The notes: generated by a model from the sequence alone, not told the origin. A stretch of DNA of 64,000 bases from Cladobotryum mycophilum (GCA_036429605.1 CM071591.1:2852001-2916000); one strand, 5' to 3'. Positions 11,550-24,042 are shown, counted from the first letter of the stretch. A program made the numbers and translations.

Positions 11550-12975
11550 ATGTAAGTTCCTCTGCATAGGCAACTACCATGCTACCAACATGTGACTGAC
11601 AGATTCACCAATGCAGGCGCGTTACGCTCAACATTTTCAACCCCTCCGGTGGGGACCAAGACAGTCTTTTGACCTTGGAGATTTTCCCCGAAATGCCCGT
11701 CTCTACCCTGCGCGAGTCTGTACAACTCGAGGCTGGCATTCCTCCGCTGTCCCAGCACATCTACCACAACGGCCGTTTGATCACCGACGATACCAAAACA
11801 ATGGAGCAATTACAAATCAGTGATGGTGATATGCTCGCGGTCCACGTAAGGGACATGCGAGGCAGCACTGGCGTCCCCGAACAAGCTGCTCGCCCACCCC
11901 CGCCGCGTCCTCGACCCACCGGCCCCGACAACGACACCGAAGTGATTCGTCTTCAAGTACTTGGGAACCCGGCTATGAGGGCACAGCTCGCTAGCCAACA
12001 TCCAGAGCTGGCATCTGCCGTTGAGGACCCTGCAAGATTTGCTAGAATCTTCCAGGATAGTCGTGACCGCGAGCATCGGGAGCGACTTGAGAGACAACGA
12101 GAGATTGAGCGGCTCAACGAAGACCCTTTCAACATCGAAAACCAAAGGAGAATTGAGGAGATGATCCGTCAAGAGAGGGTCATGGAAAACTTGCAAAATG
12201 CCATGGAACATAACCCAGAAGGTAGGTTCACTGGTGCTCAACGTCTGAGCGCAGAACCTGTGGGGCTAACTTGATGCCAGTTTTCGGACGAGTTCATCTG
12301 CTATACGCCAACGTCGAGGTCAACGGACACAAAGTAAAGGCCTTGGTAGATTCGGGCGCCCAGGCAACAATCATGTCTCCTGCATGCGCTGAGGCATGCG
12401 GCATCATGAGACTAGTTGATAAGCGATTCGCTGGTGTTGCGCGTGGTGTGGGAACAGCCAACATTATTGGCCGCGTCCACTCGGCACAGATTAAAATCGG
12501 AACTCTATTCTTGCCTTGCAGCTTTACTGTCATGGAGGGGAAATCAGTCGAGCTACTCCTTGGACTGGACATGCTGAAGAGATACCAGGCACGCATTGAT
12601 CTAGAGAAGGACAAGCTGATCATCCAAGGTCAGGAGATTTCATTCTTGGGAGAGGCAGACATTCCAAGGGAAGAGGAAGCTGCTGCTGTCCAGGAACCTA
12701 CCATACCCGGCCCGGCAGGAACAGCAATCGGTCAACGATCCGGGGCAGTTGTACCAGCTGAAGCTTCTCAACCATCGCAACCCGCGCCACCGACGCAAAG
12801 CCAAGCCCCAGCACAGAGAACGGCGGCGCCTCCTCAACCAGCGCCAGGGGTCAGCGTCACACCGGCTCATGTAGAGAGTCTCGTATCGATGGGAGCTACG
12901 AGAGAGCAAGCGGTTCAAGCACTTCAGGCAGCCGACGACAACATAGATGTGGCTGCCAGCCTCATTTTCTTTTAA
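11550..12975 (+). CDS. DDI1: DNA damage-inducible protein 1 (UBL, retroviral-like protease, UBA)
   Basis: Ubiquitin shuttle and aspartyl protease acting with the proteasome. Exons 11550-11551, 11617-12221 and 12281-12975 give 433 residues (yeast Ddi1 is 428). The first exon contributes only AT; the G of the start codon is the first base of exon 2, so the first intron (11552-11616) interrupts the ATG. This is the only way to obtain the family start MRVTLNIFNPSGG. Domains: ubiquitin-like fold (residues 1-80), a helical charged middle, the aspartyl protease domain with catalytic VDSGAQATIMSP (Asp near 226) and LLLGLDML, then a Pro/Gln/Ala-rich linker and a C-terminal UBA domain (about 395-433, VESLVSMGATREQAVQAL). 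Convergent with RRP8. Confidence 0.95.
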
Positions 12976-13306
12976 AAAAAACACACATGGGAATAAATCT
13001 ATGGGAGCATTGTTTGACTAAAAAAAGACCATTATGGGTGAAAATTCGGAGCTTTTCATGAAGATTATGACTCGTATTCAATAATAGCTAGAGAGGCGTT
13101 TTAGCAACTCGTGGGAAGGGGGGATGAGAGCAAAATAGAACGAGCCCGTAGTTGCAAATTAACTCGACAATTTTTCTTTTTTTCGGCTCGTTCATCTACA
13201 AAAGGTGTATTTTGATGAATGAAATAAAATCCTTTTTATTATGAACCGTCCTATTTTATATACCGAAAATATTTGAAATCCCCCTTTCCATTCATGCCCT
13301 TGGACC
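12976..13306. other. Intergenic, 3' regions of DDI1 and RRP8
   Basis: 331 bp between convergent stops, AT-rich with poly-A/T tracts; nothing else seen. Confidence 0.5.
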
Positions 13307-14833
13307 TTAACGGATTTTGTAGACACAGGGCTTGAGGATGGCTGCCTCGTTGATCTGCTCCTCTTCTTTGTTATCTTGAGCAAAGGCATACATTTTTCTC
13401 TTCTTGGGAGGAGCTGCTGCCGCCGCCGCCGCTTCTTGAGGTTTAGCACCCTTGCCGACGGTGGGACTGGCGCCCTTGATGAAGTGCATCTTGACAAACA
13501 TCCTGTTGGATAGATCGACGGCCTCGTTGCGCTCGCCCTGCATCACGAAGCCCCTCTTCCTCAACGCCTCAACAAAAGCCGACACATCCGTCTCGCGCCG
13601 GCGGTCGTCCAAGCCGTCCACCTCCACCGCGAGGTCCTGCTCGAACTTGCCGGTGACCTCGGCATCCTTGGCGGCCGTCTCCTTCATGGTGGGCTTGCGC
13701 CTGTTGCCGACGCTGTGCGTCACGGGGGCGTTCTTGTTGCGCACGGGGCCGAAGCGGCTCTTGATCTCGGCGACCCAGAGCTCGCCCTTCCAGTGGAGGA
13801 TGCGGTAGGCTTCCTCGACAAAGTCGAGCCAGTTGGTGCCCATCAGGGCGAGGCAGAAGATGGCGACGTTGATGGAGCCGTCTTCCAGAGGGAGGTTGGA
13901 GATGTCGGCTTTTGTGACGAGAGGGCTGGGGCTCTGGAGGTCGTAGCTTTTGACGTCGAGTCGAGACTTGTCTTTATCGGCTTGGAGAGATTCTGCTAAT
14001 CGGGCATCACCACAGCCCAAGTCGGCAATGGTACATGTCCCTACCGTTCTGGGCAGCGCGGTTGCGCTCAGCTGTGCCTGTGGTTGGTTAGGCCTGCCCT
14101 TTCCTGGGGTCCTGACCTTGGCTCGGGTGCGGATATCTTGCAGGAAGCTATCCACGGGATTCTCTGGCCACACCTTGACCTGTCGTCTAAAACCCTCGTG
14201 GTACTCGTCGAACATCTCTGGAGAATCCTGGAAGAGGGTGAAGGACTCCTCCGAGGGTCGAGTATACAGAGTCTCATTCAAGTGGCGGAAACGTGCTGAG
14301 ATGAGCTTTTCCCTCATGGAGGCTTGTAGTGGTGTGAGTTTTGAGGGTGCCGGTGGGAGCGCTGCTGCTTGGGCTTTGACAACGGCATCGCTCTTTGGTG
14401 CTGAGACTTCGGTCGAACCCGTGGACTCATCTGGCTTGGATCCCTTCTCTTTCTTCTTCTTCTTCTCTTGCCCATCACCTTTCCCTTTCTGATCCCTGTT
14501 CTTCTTGTCCTTCTTTTCTTTTTTATCTTCTACCGCTGCTGATGTAGGCTCAGTTGCCTTTTCAGTCTGCTTTTGATTCTCACTCTTTACTTCCCCCTCA
14601 GAAGTCTTCTTCTGACGCTTCTCCTTTTGACCAGCTTTCACCGCATTGGGCTTCTTTCCCTCAACAACAGACTCATACAGATCGGCAACGTTGTCAGCTG
14701 TGACATTCTCTTCCTTTGCGCCAGCCCTCTTTCTCTTCCTAGACTTGGTACCCGCGGCCGCTCCATTGCCGGGCGTAGTCTTCTCTGCTTTTAGGGCATC
14801 GGCTGATACTGACCAACCTGGAACAGCAAACAT
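13307..14833 (-). CDS. RRP8: Ribosomal RNA-processing protein 8, 25S rRNA N1-adenosine methyltransferase
   Basis: Nucleolar SAM-dependent methyltransferase; the yeast homologue makes m1A in 25S rRNA. Single exon, 508 residues. Residues 1 to about 150 are Lys/Glu-rich and low complexity (a nucleolar-type tail, longer than in yeast). The catalytic domain follows: LTPLQASMREKLISARFRHL near 165-185, SAM motif I TIADLGCGDARLAE at about 268-281, then NLPLEDGSINVAIFCLALMG and WKGELWVAEIKSRF. These are diagnostic for Rrp8. The C-terminus has an Ala run (about residues 468-475) and ends in a short conserved KPCVYKIR. ATG at 14833 is the first in frame. Confidence 0.95.
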   Translation of the reverse strand: MFAVPGWSVSADALKAEKTTPGNGAAAGTKSRKRKRAGAKEENVTADNVADLYESVVEGKKPNAVKAGQKEKRQKKTSEGEVKSENQKQTEKATEPTSAAVEDKKEKKDKKNRDQKGKGDGQEKKKKKEKGSKPDESTGSTEVSAPKSDAVVKAQAAALPPAPSKLTPLQASMREKLISARFRHLNETLYTRPSEESFTLFQDSPEMFDEYHEGFRRQVKVWPENPVDSFLQDIRTRAKVRTPGKGRPNQPQAQLSATALPRTVGTCTIADLGCGDARLAESLQADKDKSRLDVKSYDLQSPSPLVTKADISNLPLEDGSINVAIFCLALMGTNWLDFVEEAYRILHWKGELWVAEIKSRFGPVRNKNAPVTHSVGNRRKPTMKETAAKDAEVTGKFEQDLAVEVDGLDDRRRETDVSAFVEALRKRGFVMQGERNEAVDLSNRMFVKMHFIKGASPTVGKGAKPQEAAAAAAAPPKKRKMYAFAQDNKEEEQINEAAILKPCVYKIR

Positions 14834-17246
14834 GGTGTGTGTGTTTATTTTTTGCTGAAATTATTATGATGAAATGGATCAAGATGAAGTTTGGCTGGTT
14901 GGCGTAAGAAAGGCTGGTGAGACTTTCTCAACTTTTTTCTGCCAAAACTTCTTATCGAGTTACTGATAGTGAGAATCTGGTCCGTGCGCACGACTCGAGA
15001 GTGGGCTTCTGGAAATCATGAAGTCTCCACTTTTATCAAGTACAATACTTGTAGATTCGAGGATATGAAGATCACAAAGTGGGACTGATTATCTCAGGCA
15101 TTTCGTGCCAAGTATGGATAATTCTCATGATCGCATCAATCATCAATTGAATTTATAGCTCCAAATTAGTTTGAGCGATCACGGCCGATTGTTTCAAATT
15201 TGGTGATATCTTGACGTACAGAATTCTATAGTAGCTAGTGGGACTGTTTCTCTTACTGTTGGTGATAATCAAAGGCAATCAATCAATCATCAATCCTGCA
15301 AATATGGGTGATGGGGACAATGAAAGAGACCATGTTTGCTAGCTTTTTCATCCGGGAATCTGCTGCAAGTGTCTGACCTAAATGTCGAACCACCTCTGGT
15401 GATCCCGCGAACCGTCGTGTCGATATCCGCCACTTGTATTCGACAATAAACTACGGCTAGATGCCTTGACCAATTCAGGGGTCGGAACCGACTGACTGAC
15501 ACGAGCACCAAATGTGGCTTCTTCCACTCAGCTAGCTAGCTGAACGCTGACCGTCCCCGTAAGCCGGTAAGATGCAACTTCAGACGGTAGTATGGGTGTT
15601 TGTATGGTGAAATGCTGCCCCCTTCCCCCTCAAAGCGAGAGACGTACAGCATCTTGTGTTCTTAGTGGCTCACCGGGTCCAGCAACAGCATTTCCTACAT
15701 GGGAGCGCAGAGGGGTTCCTTGAACGTACCCGACACAGTGGTCGGGTACTACAAGATATTCACTAGTAGCAGATCTCGTCGCTCTTCCCCCTTGCCGCCT
15801 CGTGTGTCGGCGCGCACAAGATTCAGCGATGAGGCTTGGCGGGGCGTGAATCAAACATTGTAATTAATGAGACTGTTAAAGGAGTCTCAGACATGAATGT
15901 CTAGCATCTCGAGGAGAGCTGAACGCTGTACAGCTCGACTTCGGTCAGCTCCGCCATGGTGCAGAAGTGAAAGAACCCAAATGAGCTAGGGTTCTGTGAT
16001 GGTGGTGACGGCGGTGATCTCTTATGGAGGCTTCAGGGGGCTTCAGGAACGGCTTTCCCACACTTTGAAGCGTTAAATCAAACCAAAACACATTTTTCCT
16101 TCTTCGTGTCCGGATCTTGACTCTGTTCTGTGGTCCTAGAGATGACGCAGGGATCCGGTGCAAGGTCGTGGCGGCGCGCTCGCATCATATTACTCGTATG
16201 CGTCGTCGCAGACCTTATTGATTGTGGCTGTCCCGGTTTGTCGTACCTCAGTTTTGCGAGCGCAAGAAAGCCATGAATCGCGCCATGGGGGGGGGAGCGT
16301 CTTGTAGGACAGGACGACCTGGTCTTGGGTTTGTGTGGCACAGAGAACCTACCGGCTCACCTAGGCTGGTATGGCGAAGTAGAAGGGGGATGACTTCCAG
16401 CTGTGATTCAGACTGCATGATGCATTGTGATTGGGGGCTCGCCAATGTGATGGTGGCGGCGGATTTGTCTTTGCTCGTAAGCGGGCGGGAGGTGGAGGAA
16501 AAGGAAGGTAATTAATTAATAAGACGCACACATAACATGCATGCTTCGTGCAGAGATGGATAGGACGGATAGAGAAGCCGAGTATCGGAGTATCTTCCGG
16601 TCCGCATCCCATGAAGGTTATGGGAGGGGGGATGAAAATCCAACTGCCGTTGCCGTTGGGAGATCAATGCAGTGCAGTGAGTGCAGTGCTGAATTCTGCG
16701 CCGCCACGAGCGAGACATTGCTTGCGTGCTTGGCAACTTGGCGACTGCATCTGAATCATCATCATCATCATCCTTCCTTCCCCCGCATGGGGGCCATAAC
16801 TGTTCCTAGTTAGTTAGTGCAGCCCTACTCAGGATGAACAACGGTAATTACCTACCCATCCAGAAGTCAGCCCTCGAAAGCGACGGTCATGGCATGCGAG
16901 GATTTGTTGGTTGGAAGAACGTTGTTCGCGTCTCTGAAGGAGTGGATTTGCCGATGCGGCACAATTCGGAATCGGGGCAATTTGTTGGATCTGCAGAAGA
17001 TATGGATGAATGAATGGCGTTTTCGAATAGCATACCTAGCAGCCTAGCATTGACCCCAGTCATTTCCCGGGCCCCATCTTTGATTTTTCCTTCTCCCTAG
17101 GCATAATAGATACGTGCATAAACACACAATACATACCTCCTTGCCTTGTATAGTACGAACAGATGGGTATTCCCGCACCAAGGCCAATAGACGATGTGCC
17201 GAGGCGAGAATGGATGAGGAGAGAGAGAGAGAGAGAAAGAGAGGGG

Positions 17247-17277
<31 letters not shown>

Positions 17278-18860
17278 GGCCATCTACCAGCAATATCTAT
17301 GTTCGATGATACCCACCACCACCACAACCAACGTGTTGTTTCGGTGTTGTTTCTTTTGCCCTCACGTCGCCTAACCCAGCCTTGTCTTGTCATGCTTCAT
17401 TCACCCACCCTACTCTTTCTGCACTCAAACACCCTTGACTTTGAGGTTTTTATTTATGATTATTATTACATGGCCTGACAAAAACGCACGGAGGCTTGTA
17501 CTCATGCACGCCCCCTCCTCTCTCACTCTCTCTCACCCATCACTTGCTGCTGATTCGGACAGAAATTGCATCTTTTGAGCTCTTGGAGTGTGCGTGTGCG
17601 TGTGCGTGTGCGGCGTTCCTCATCCATTCACTACCGTTGTCTTATCACACAACCTTCTTCTGCTTTACCACTCTCTGGGCGCCAATACCAGCGAGCGTGT
17701 ATTACCACAACTCTCGGTGGCTGTAGTGCCTCCCCAGAGGCTGGGTCTCGCCGACACAAGAGCTGGAGGCCGTCTGTTTCTGCTGTGAGTGAGTGAGTGG
17801 AGTGATACTGAAACCTCTTCAATCGGGTCGTCTTGTTCCTGCATATCACATTACCTAAAAACTCCAAGTGGAGGCTGCTCCCACATTGCCGCTAAGAGCG
17901 GGTTCTCACCACCATCACCACCAGCAAGCGTCTCCAAAGGTCCGTATAGGATCATGGCCCATGGGTATTGAATCTCATGATATTTTTCTTAGCAGTACTT
18001 TTTATTTTTATTTTTATTTTTTACTTTCTTTCATTTTATTACTTTATTTTCAGCGAGGTACCACAACGGTCCCATGCCTCATTTATTTTCTCATTGGCAG
18101 CAGAGGTTATCTATCGCCTTGACAGTTTGCAAGCGGCTGTCGACGGCATTTGCCATCTAGTCTTCTCCGTCGAGTCCACTGCACTATTAACTACTACAAG
18201 TAAATACCTTGGATGGAATGGATCCTGTTCATGCCCAAGCTACCAAGGCAGTACTTATCTTAGCATCTACGAGTCTACTCCTTTAGTACCTAGTAGGTAG
18301 CCCGGTTGCTCTACAGGCATCGCTTCAGCGTTGGAAAAGAACCTGAAACCCTGGAACCTTGAACCCGTGGATGGTCCTTCCTTTGTTGTACTGAGACTGG
18401 ATAGAGTGCTCGACTTGCCTCCTATGCTTGGTACCTTGGTACTTGGGTATAGTGCCATTCTGCCCTTCCAAATGCTTCTTCACCTCGACAACTACTTATT
18501 ACTATTGATCCCCATGCCTCATCCTTTGACTTCAATAACTACCTCATCTACATCTACATCTGCATCTACATCCGCATCTACACCCATACCCCCTTGACTA
18601 CACCGAGCCCCATCACCAAGGCAATGGGCTATATGATAGAGGTAGTAGCTTGAGTAGCCGTTACCTGCCTCGAGACAAGTGTTGCCCCTGGTGCTCCTCC
18701 TGAACATGCCTGAGCTTGACATGACCGCCCCAGGCTTCAAGTTACACCGGCAACGTTTCACCTCCTCCTGCTCTTCTCCTCACATTCACACATCATTTAA
18801 CTTTCCCTGACCGTGTCTTGTGTACTTCTGTTCCATCGACGAACTGCTAACTGGCTATAG
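14834..18860. other. Long intergenic region upstream of the Zn2Cys6 factor
   Basis: About 4.0 kb. Contains a GA microsatellite at 17221-17273, a TGTGCG repeat near 17587-17612, a run of nine G at about 16287-16295, and CT-rich stretches towards the right-hand end. Long promoters are common for fungal regulators. The 5' exon(s) of the Zn2Cys6 gene probably lie in the last few hundred bases, for example around 18706-18750, but I cannot fix them. No other gene seen. Confidence 0.5.
17221..17273. repeat. GA/GAGAGA microsatellite
   Basis: Purine tract of mostly GA dinucleotides, interrupted by GAAAGA and GAGGGGGA. Confidence 0.9.
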
Positions 18861-21800
18861 CGGCAGAAATCGCCAGAGATAACTCCGTTCTTATACGTGC
18901 CCATATACATTCTCCTCCAGGCTTTAGCAACCTCTCGGCGGATCCTAGCCAAGTTTACACGGCTTCCTCGCAAGCCCTCTTCGTTCCCTCGGGCAAACGG
19001 TATCGGGCCTCATCAAGCCCCTCAATAATATGGGAGTATGACCCAGACTCGACAACAACCCCAAATCAACCAATATATCTCGATCATTTCCAAAGTCCCA
19101 TCATCATGGACAGTCCGGACACCCCACGAATGCTCACCGCGAGGCCAAGACTGAGTGCTTCACCACCAATAGATCCCAAGGAGGATCGAATTAAAAGGAA
19201 GCTGAATGCTAGAAAGAGAACCAAAACTGGATGTCTTAGTAAGTCTTGACCGAGCCCACCTCCGGATCTGTATCCAGCGATTTTGGACGAGACTCTAATA
19301 AGCCTTCCAGCTTGTCGCAAGAGACGCATAAAGTGCGATGAAGGCAAACCAACTTGCAAGAATTGCATCAAATCCAAACGAAACTGCGATGGTTACAGCC
19401 AAAGGGTCATCTTTAAAGAGCCAATAGGCTCCATGTCAGCTCCATTTAACACGAACGCCTTTGCTGGATCGTCGAATCTTGGTGAAGATTCCATGTCCAA
19501 TCAACAGGACGGCCAGGTGTCTCGGATGGCTCTTCAAGCGATCGCACCGAGACCTCCAGGTTACCATATCAACCCGTCGCTTCACATCTCCCACCGTCAA
19601 GAGGGCGTGCCGTATCAGTTGCCATTCCATGAGACGCAAGGGATTGACAACCCTTCCTTCCATAACTTGAATCCTGGCCAATTCCCCCGCTGACATATTC
19701 CCAAATTCCAAATCCCCTCCTTGCACCGAGAACCACTACAGAACAACGTCGACAAAACCCTCATTCTAGCTTTCCTTTGCGCTTTTCAGAAGATGATAAC
19801 GCCGGCGAAGGCCCTTCACGCACAGCGGTACTGGACAATACTGCAGCTTTCTACTCTCAACCAAGCGGTCTCTCTCAACTACCCCATCATTACCGCGCTG
19901 GCCCGGAACCTCAACAACTTGCATCCCAGAACGATAATGCTGGTGAAGGATCCTCGAGCACAAATAGAGTCGGGAGCCTTGTTGCTGTGGATTCTAATCC
20001 ATTAGGAAGCTTATTACCGCCCGATGACCAGGACGAAAATCGATCATTGCCCGACTCCGTACACGACTACCAAGAAGCTCAAAGCATCGTGGTTCCCGCC
20101 ACAACTGCAGAACTACAGCATCTCAGCGCCACAGAAGTTAGGACCTTCGGAGCATACTCGACGAGCCGTGCTGTTTCGGCATATCTGGACCATCCCCACG
20201 CGCCGAATTTCTGGCATCCTGGTTTGCGTGATATTTTCATGCATTTTATTAATGTCACTGGTCCCACTATATCGCTTTACGAGCCGCAAGCGTTCGAGCG
20301 AGGTGAGCCCTCTAAAGAGCACACTGCCGGACATGGCCTCTGGAAATGTAAGTCGGCTCTCCGCCTCTCTCCACAAGGCAGACCGAATACTGTAAATGGA
20401 ACACTGTACTGATCTGATAGCGGCCTTCCCTCAAATGGCACTTCGACACCCAGCATTGCTCCAGGCGATGCTTGCGTTGGCTAGCTTGCAGCTCGCAAAG
20501 CTGCAAAATTACCCTGAAACGGCTGCATTGAAACATTATCACTTAGCACTTCGGCGCATCACTCGGATTATGATGTCCGAAATGAGGAGGACTCATCCAG
20601 CAACGCTGGCTGCGACTCTTTTGTTGGGATATTTCGAAGTGTGGACTGCAGATCACACTAAATGGTCTCAACATCTGCTTGGGGCTAGAATTCTATTCAG
20701 CGAGATACCCCTTAAAGCAATGGTAAGACGCTGCTTGCCGATCAAGAGATGGCGACAATTTGAACGACAAAGAAGGAATATCAATCCTTACTTCCCTGGT
20801 CTCTTACCACAGCTGCAGCCAGCAAGCGCACTTGACTATCGGCTTCTAAGCACACTTACAGGGATCAAGGTAACTTCAGAAGACTACGGCGACATAACAC
20901 CACAATATTTGGATCCGAGAAGTCTCCCTGTATCTGACAAGGATGTTGAGAATTTCGACATATACTGCGATCTCTTTTGGTGGTATTGCAAGATGGATGT
21001 ATACCAAAGTTTTCTTGGGGGAACCAAACTCTTGTGAGCTCTTACACGCTTGTGTAAAGTATGAGGCTAACCGATGACAGCATGGAATATGAATACTGGA
21101 CGCAATGCCCACCAAGAGCGCCAGTATCCAAACCCGAAACAGCGTGAGTGATATTTTTACCCCTTGACTCTTGGATTTCAGTATTTTGAGCGCTAATAAA
21201 TGGCAGTTTTGGCACATATGATCACCTAGTATTACTGCTAGGTCGACTGGCAGATTTTTCGTTTAAAGATAGATTGCGAAAGCATAAGGCTGAAAAAGCT
21301 GCAAAGGCCCGAACTGGCGGTGCAGCGCCAGGATCCCCTAACACGTTTCCAGGCATGCTGCCAATTCAGGGGAAAGTTCGTGTTCCAACGGGCTTCGGCG
21401 AACCACGCCAAACCACCCCGCAGAGTGACTCTCATGAAGACGTTGATCCTCAAGTTAGCTTCCAGGCTGCTCTTCGTGAATGGGAAAGTATTCGACAAGC
21501 TTTTGATGTGTTCAGAAACCACCTTGGGCCTGAATTTGAAAGCTTGGACGCGGGATATGGTGATCTCATGGACACACCATTTGGATCTGCCGTGCAATAC
21601 AGGTCATACGCCATTTCTGGGATTTGGATGAACTATTACATGGGATTAATTAATCTTTTTCGAAGTCATCCCGAAATGCCTCCGGCCTCATTACAGGCAG
21701 CGGGACTACAGGCTGCGAAAACTCACAACTATGCCGTCGAAATTGGTCGAATCGCTGCCGGTGTTGTTCTTGACCTGTCACATGTGGCAGAGATTAACAC

Positions 21801-22250
21801 TTTGCTTGCAGCAGCTCTTATCGAAAGCTCTTTCTGTCTTTTTGTGGCAGCCGTACAGGTTCGTTATCAAGTATGTTTGAATGTAATCCAATGTTATAGG
21901 CTAACAAAGGCTAGTATGGTGATTCCGATCAACGAAAATGGCTCGTAAGGAGAATGTTCGACGTTTCGCGTCTTACCGGCTGGCAGTCTGCCAGACAAAT
22001 TGCTGGGGGCTGCGAATCATCGTGGATAAAAGCCCACGAAATGAAGAGAGGACCACCCTATACTCGAACAACACTCTTCAATTCTCAATCCATATGGGAC
22101 AACCCTCGTCGCATTGACGACAGAATCCGTGAGATTTCACAGGGAGAGGAGGAACCCCTTGTGTTGCAAAATGCGGATAGGGCGAATTATGCTTTGGGCT
22201 TGTTAGCTGTGGAGGAAGACCTCGAAGTCCTTAAGCTTGAAGACAGATAG
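18861..22250 (+). CDS. Zn2Cys6 transcription factor (5' end incomplete, frame break)
   Basis: Fungal binuclear-zinc-cluster regulator. Exons: 18861-19238, 19311-20347 (with a frame break), 20421-21033, 21081-21143, 21207-21870, 21915-22250, about 1029 residues. The DNA-binding domain spans the first intron: CLTCRKRRIKCDEGKPTC then CKNCIKSKRNCDGY, all six Cys present. The C-terminal part is a fungal-type regulatory domain (MALRHPALLQAMLALASLQ; IWMNYYMGLINLFRSHPEM). Upstream of the first in-frame ATG (19106) the frame stays open for 81 codons back to a branch-site plus TAG acceptor at 18845-18860, so the true start is probably in an upstream exon. Between about 19684 and 19693 the frame shifts by one; one extra C in the C5 run at 19684-19688 joins ...NPGQFPP to LTYSQIPN. 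Targets unknown. Confidence 0.85.
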
Positions 22251-22546
22251 GTACAATGGCGCTCGAAAACAGGCATGCAAGGGGCATTATTTGGGTCTTA
22301 TTTACTTATCACAGCGTTCAGCGTTCTGGTTTGGGTTGGGAAAAGTTGGAGGAATGGATTAGCGTTGGAAGAAGATGCTAGAGGGGGCATGATGATTGAA
22401 GTGATGATGAGAATCTGGCGCCATCATTATGGGTAATTCTCACTAATATACATGTAGCGGGTCAGCTAGAAGATGCGGATTTGTTTGGGTCCATAAGCGC
22501 TGGCCAAATGTATAATTCTTTCTATTCTTCGTAACTGAAATTGTGA

Positions 22547-23414
22547 TTAGTTTGCTGGTAGTCGCTCCACAACAGCGGCCATCTCTTCATCTGTGTATAT
22601 TCTGAAGCCCTTGTCCTTGGTAACACTAGCAAGCTGCACGTTTTTGGAGTCGAGCTTTTCCTCCATTACTTGCTTCAACGTCTTGAGGACAAGGGTTTCC
22701 GCATCCGTAATAGTTAGAGACTTGGCAACGCGTTAGTGTTTATGCCGATATGCATTAGTTGATTTACAAGCAGAACACTCACCTTGTGGTATTCGTTTTG
22801 CAACTCTGCCTGCGCACCCTCTGAACCAGACCCAATGGCCTTTGCATCATAACGATAGAAGGTACCGCTGGGCTCAGCGTGGAACAGCTGAGGGCCGTTC
22901 TCATCGTAGCCAGCAATCAGCAGAGCAACACCAAAGGGCCGACTCATGATGGTCTCCTCTCCGTCAGCACCCTCACCGAATCGCAGGGCGAGATCGCAGA
23001 TGGCTTGGGTGCAGCTCTCGACGCCGAGGGGCTCATTGTAGTTGAAGGCGTGACTCTGACACTCAACACGGGCGTGCTCAACCATGGAGCGAGCATCGGC
23101 CTGAAGGCCAGACATGGCGCAGCCAATGTGGCGGTCGATCTCTACGATCTTCTCGACGGAGGAGGTTTCGAGCAAGGTGGATGTGACTCGCTTCTCGACA
23201 CCGAGGATAACACCCTCGGATGTGGCGACGCCAATGGCGGTGGAACCGAGCTTGATGGCCTCGAGGGAGTATTCGACCTGAAAGAGACGGCCTTCGGGGG
23301 AGAAGGTGTTGATCCCTCGATCTAAATACAAAAGGTATCAGTATGAGGTTCGGTTTCAAGGTTTGAGGGCAGATGGAGGGGAAGCTTGCCGTATTCGGAT
23401 CTTGCCATAAACAT
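22547..23414 (-). CDS. PUP2: 20S proteasome subunit alpha5
   Basis: Outer-ring alpha subunit of the 20S proteasome core. Exons: 23414-23390, 23321-22783, 22720-22547; 245 residues, matching alpha5 (human PSMA5 241). Starts MFMARSEYD, then RGINTFSPEGRLFQVEYSLE, the alpha-subunit signature; LLIAGYDENGPQLFHAEPSG is also typical. The first exon holds only eight full codons. Its donor is GC (GCAAGC at 23389-23384) rather than GT; no GT donor gives the conserved join Y-D-R-G. The second intron is GT-AG. Divergent from GCP2, converging with the Zn2Cys6 factor, with under 300 bp between their stops. Confidence 0.95.
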
Positions 23415-24042
23415 CTTGGCGGTTTGTTTTGTGTGATTTGGCCTAGATACGCCTGAAAAAAAGTAGATGGAACGAAATTGGGAGAAAAAAGAGAGGAATA
23501 GACCAGGGCGAAGAGGAGAGCTTGGTGTTTGTCTTGGTGAGGTGAGGTGAAGTGTGGTCGGGTGGGATGGCGGAAGGCTGAAGGCGGGACAGCTACTCGG
23601 TTTAGGTAGCTGCCAGTAGTAATGCTGCTAGGCAAACACTGGGCCTACGCAGCTACCTATGGACCTCTGTACTCCGTAGAATGGGTCACTGACGGTTTGC
23701 TTCCCAGCAGTCTGATGCACCGCCACATATAGCGCCACGTTTGACCTGAACATCGGGAGGTAAATTAATCCGAGGAACAAACCCGCGACGCGTATCAGCC
23801 AAGTCAATGCTTTCCCGCCCACCCCCACCATCATCTTGCAGCGCAGTGAGCTATGGAGTACCTGCATGTAATTCCAACTTATACGCAACAGGTCGCCTGA
23901 TTCCACCACCCGCAAACTATATTCAAGCTGAGCTCGACAAAAACCCAGCAAAAATTACCAGACCTTGCTCAGAGTTCCGAAACTCCATTTATGGTGTCAA
24001 TTATCTCATAATTTTGCGGTGCCTCGAATGTAGCCCGCCAGC
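23415..24042. promoter_or_regulatory. Divergent promoter region of PUP2 and GCP2
   Basis: 628 bp between divergent starts, so it carries both promoters. One exact TACTCCGTA 9-mer at 23670-23678 lies near the middle. No recognised proteasome-type control element could be assigned with confidence. Confidence 0.5.
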
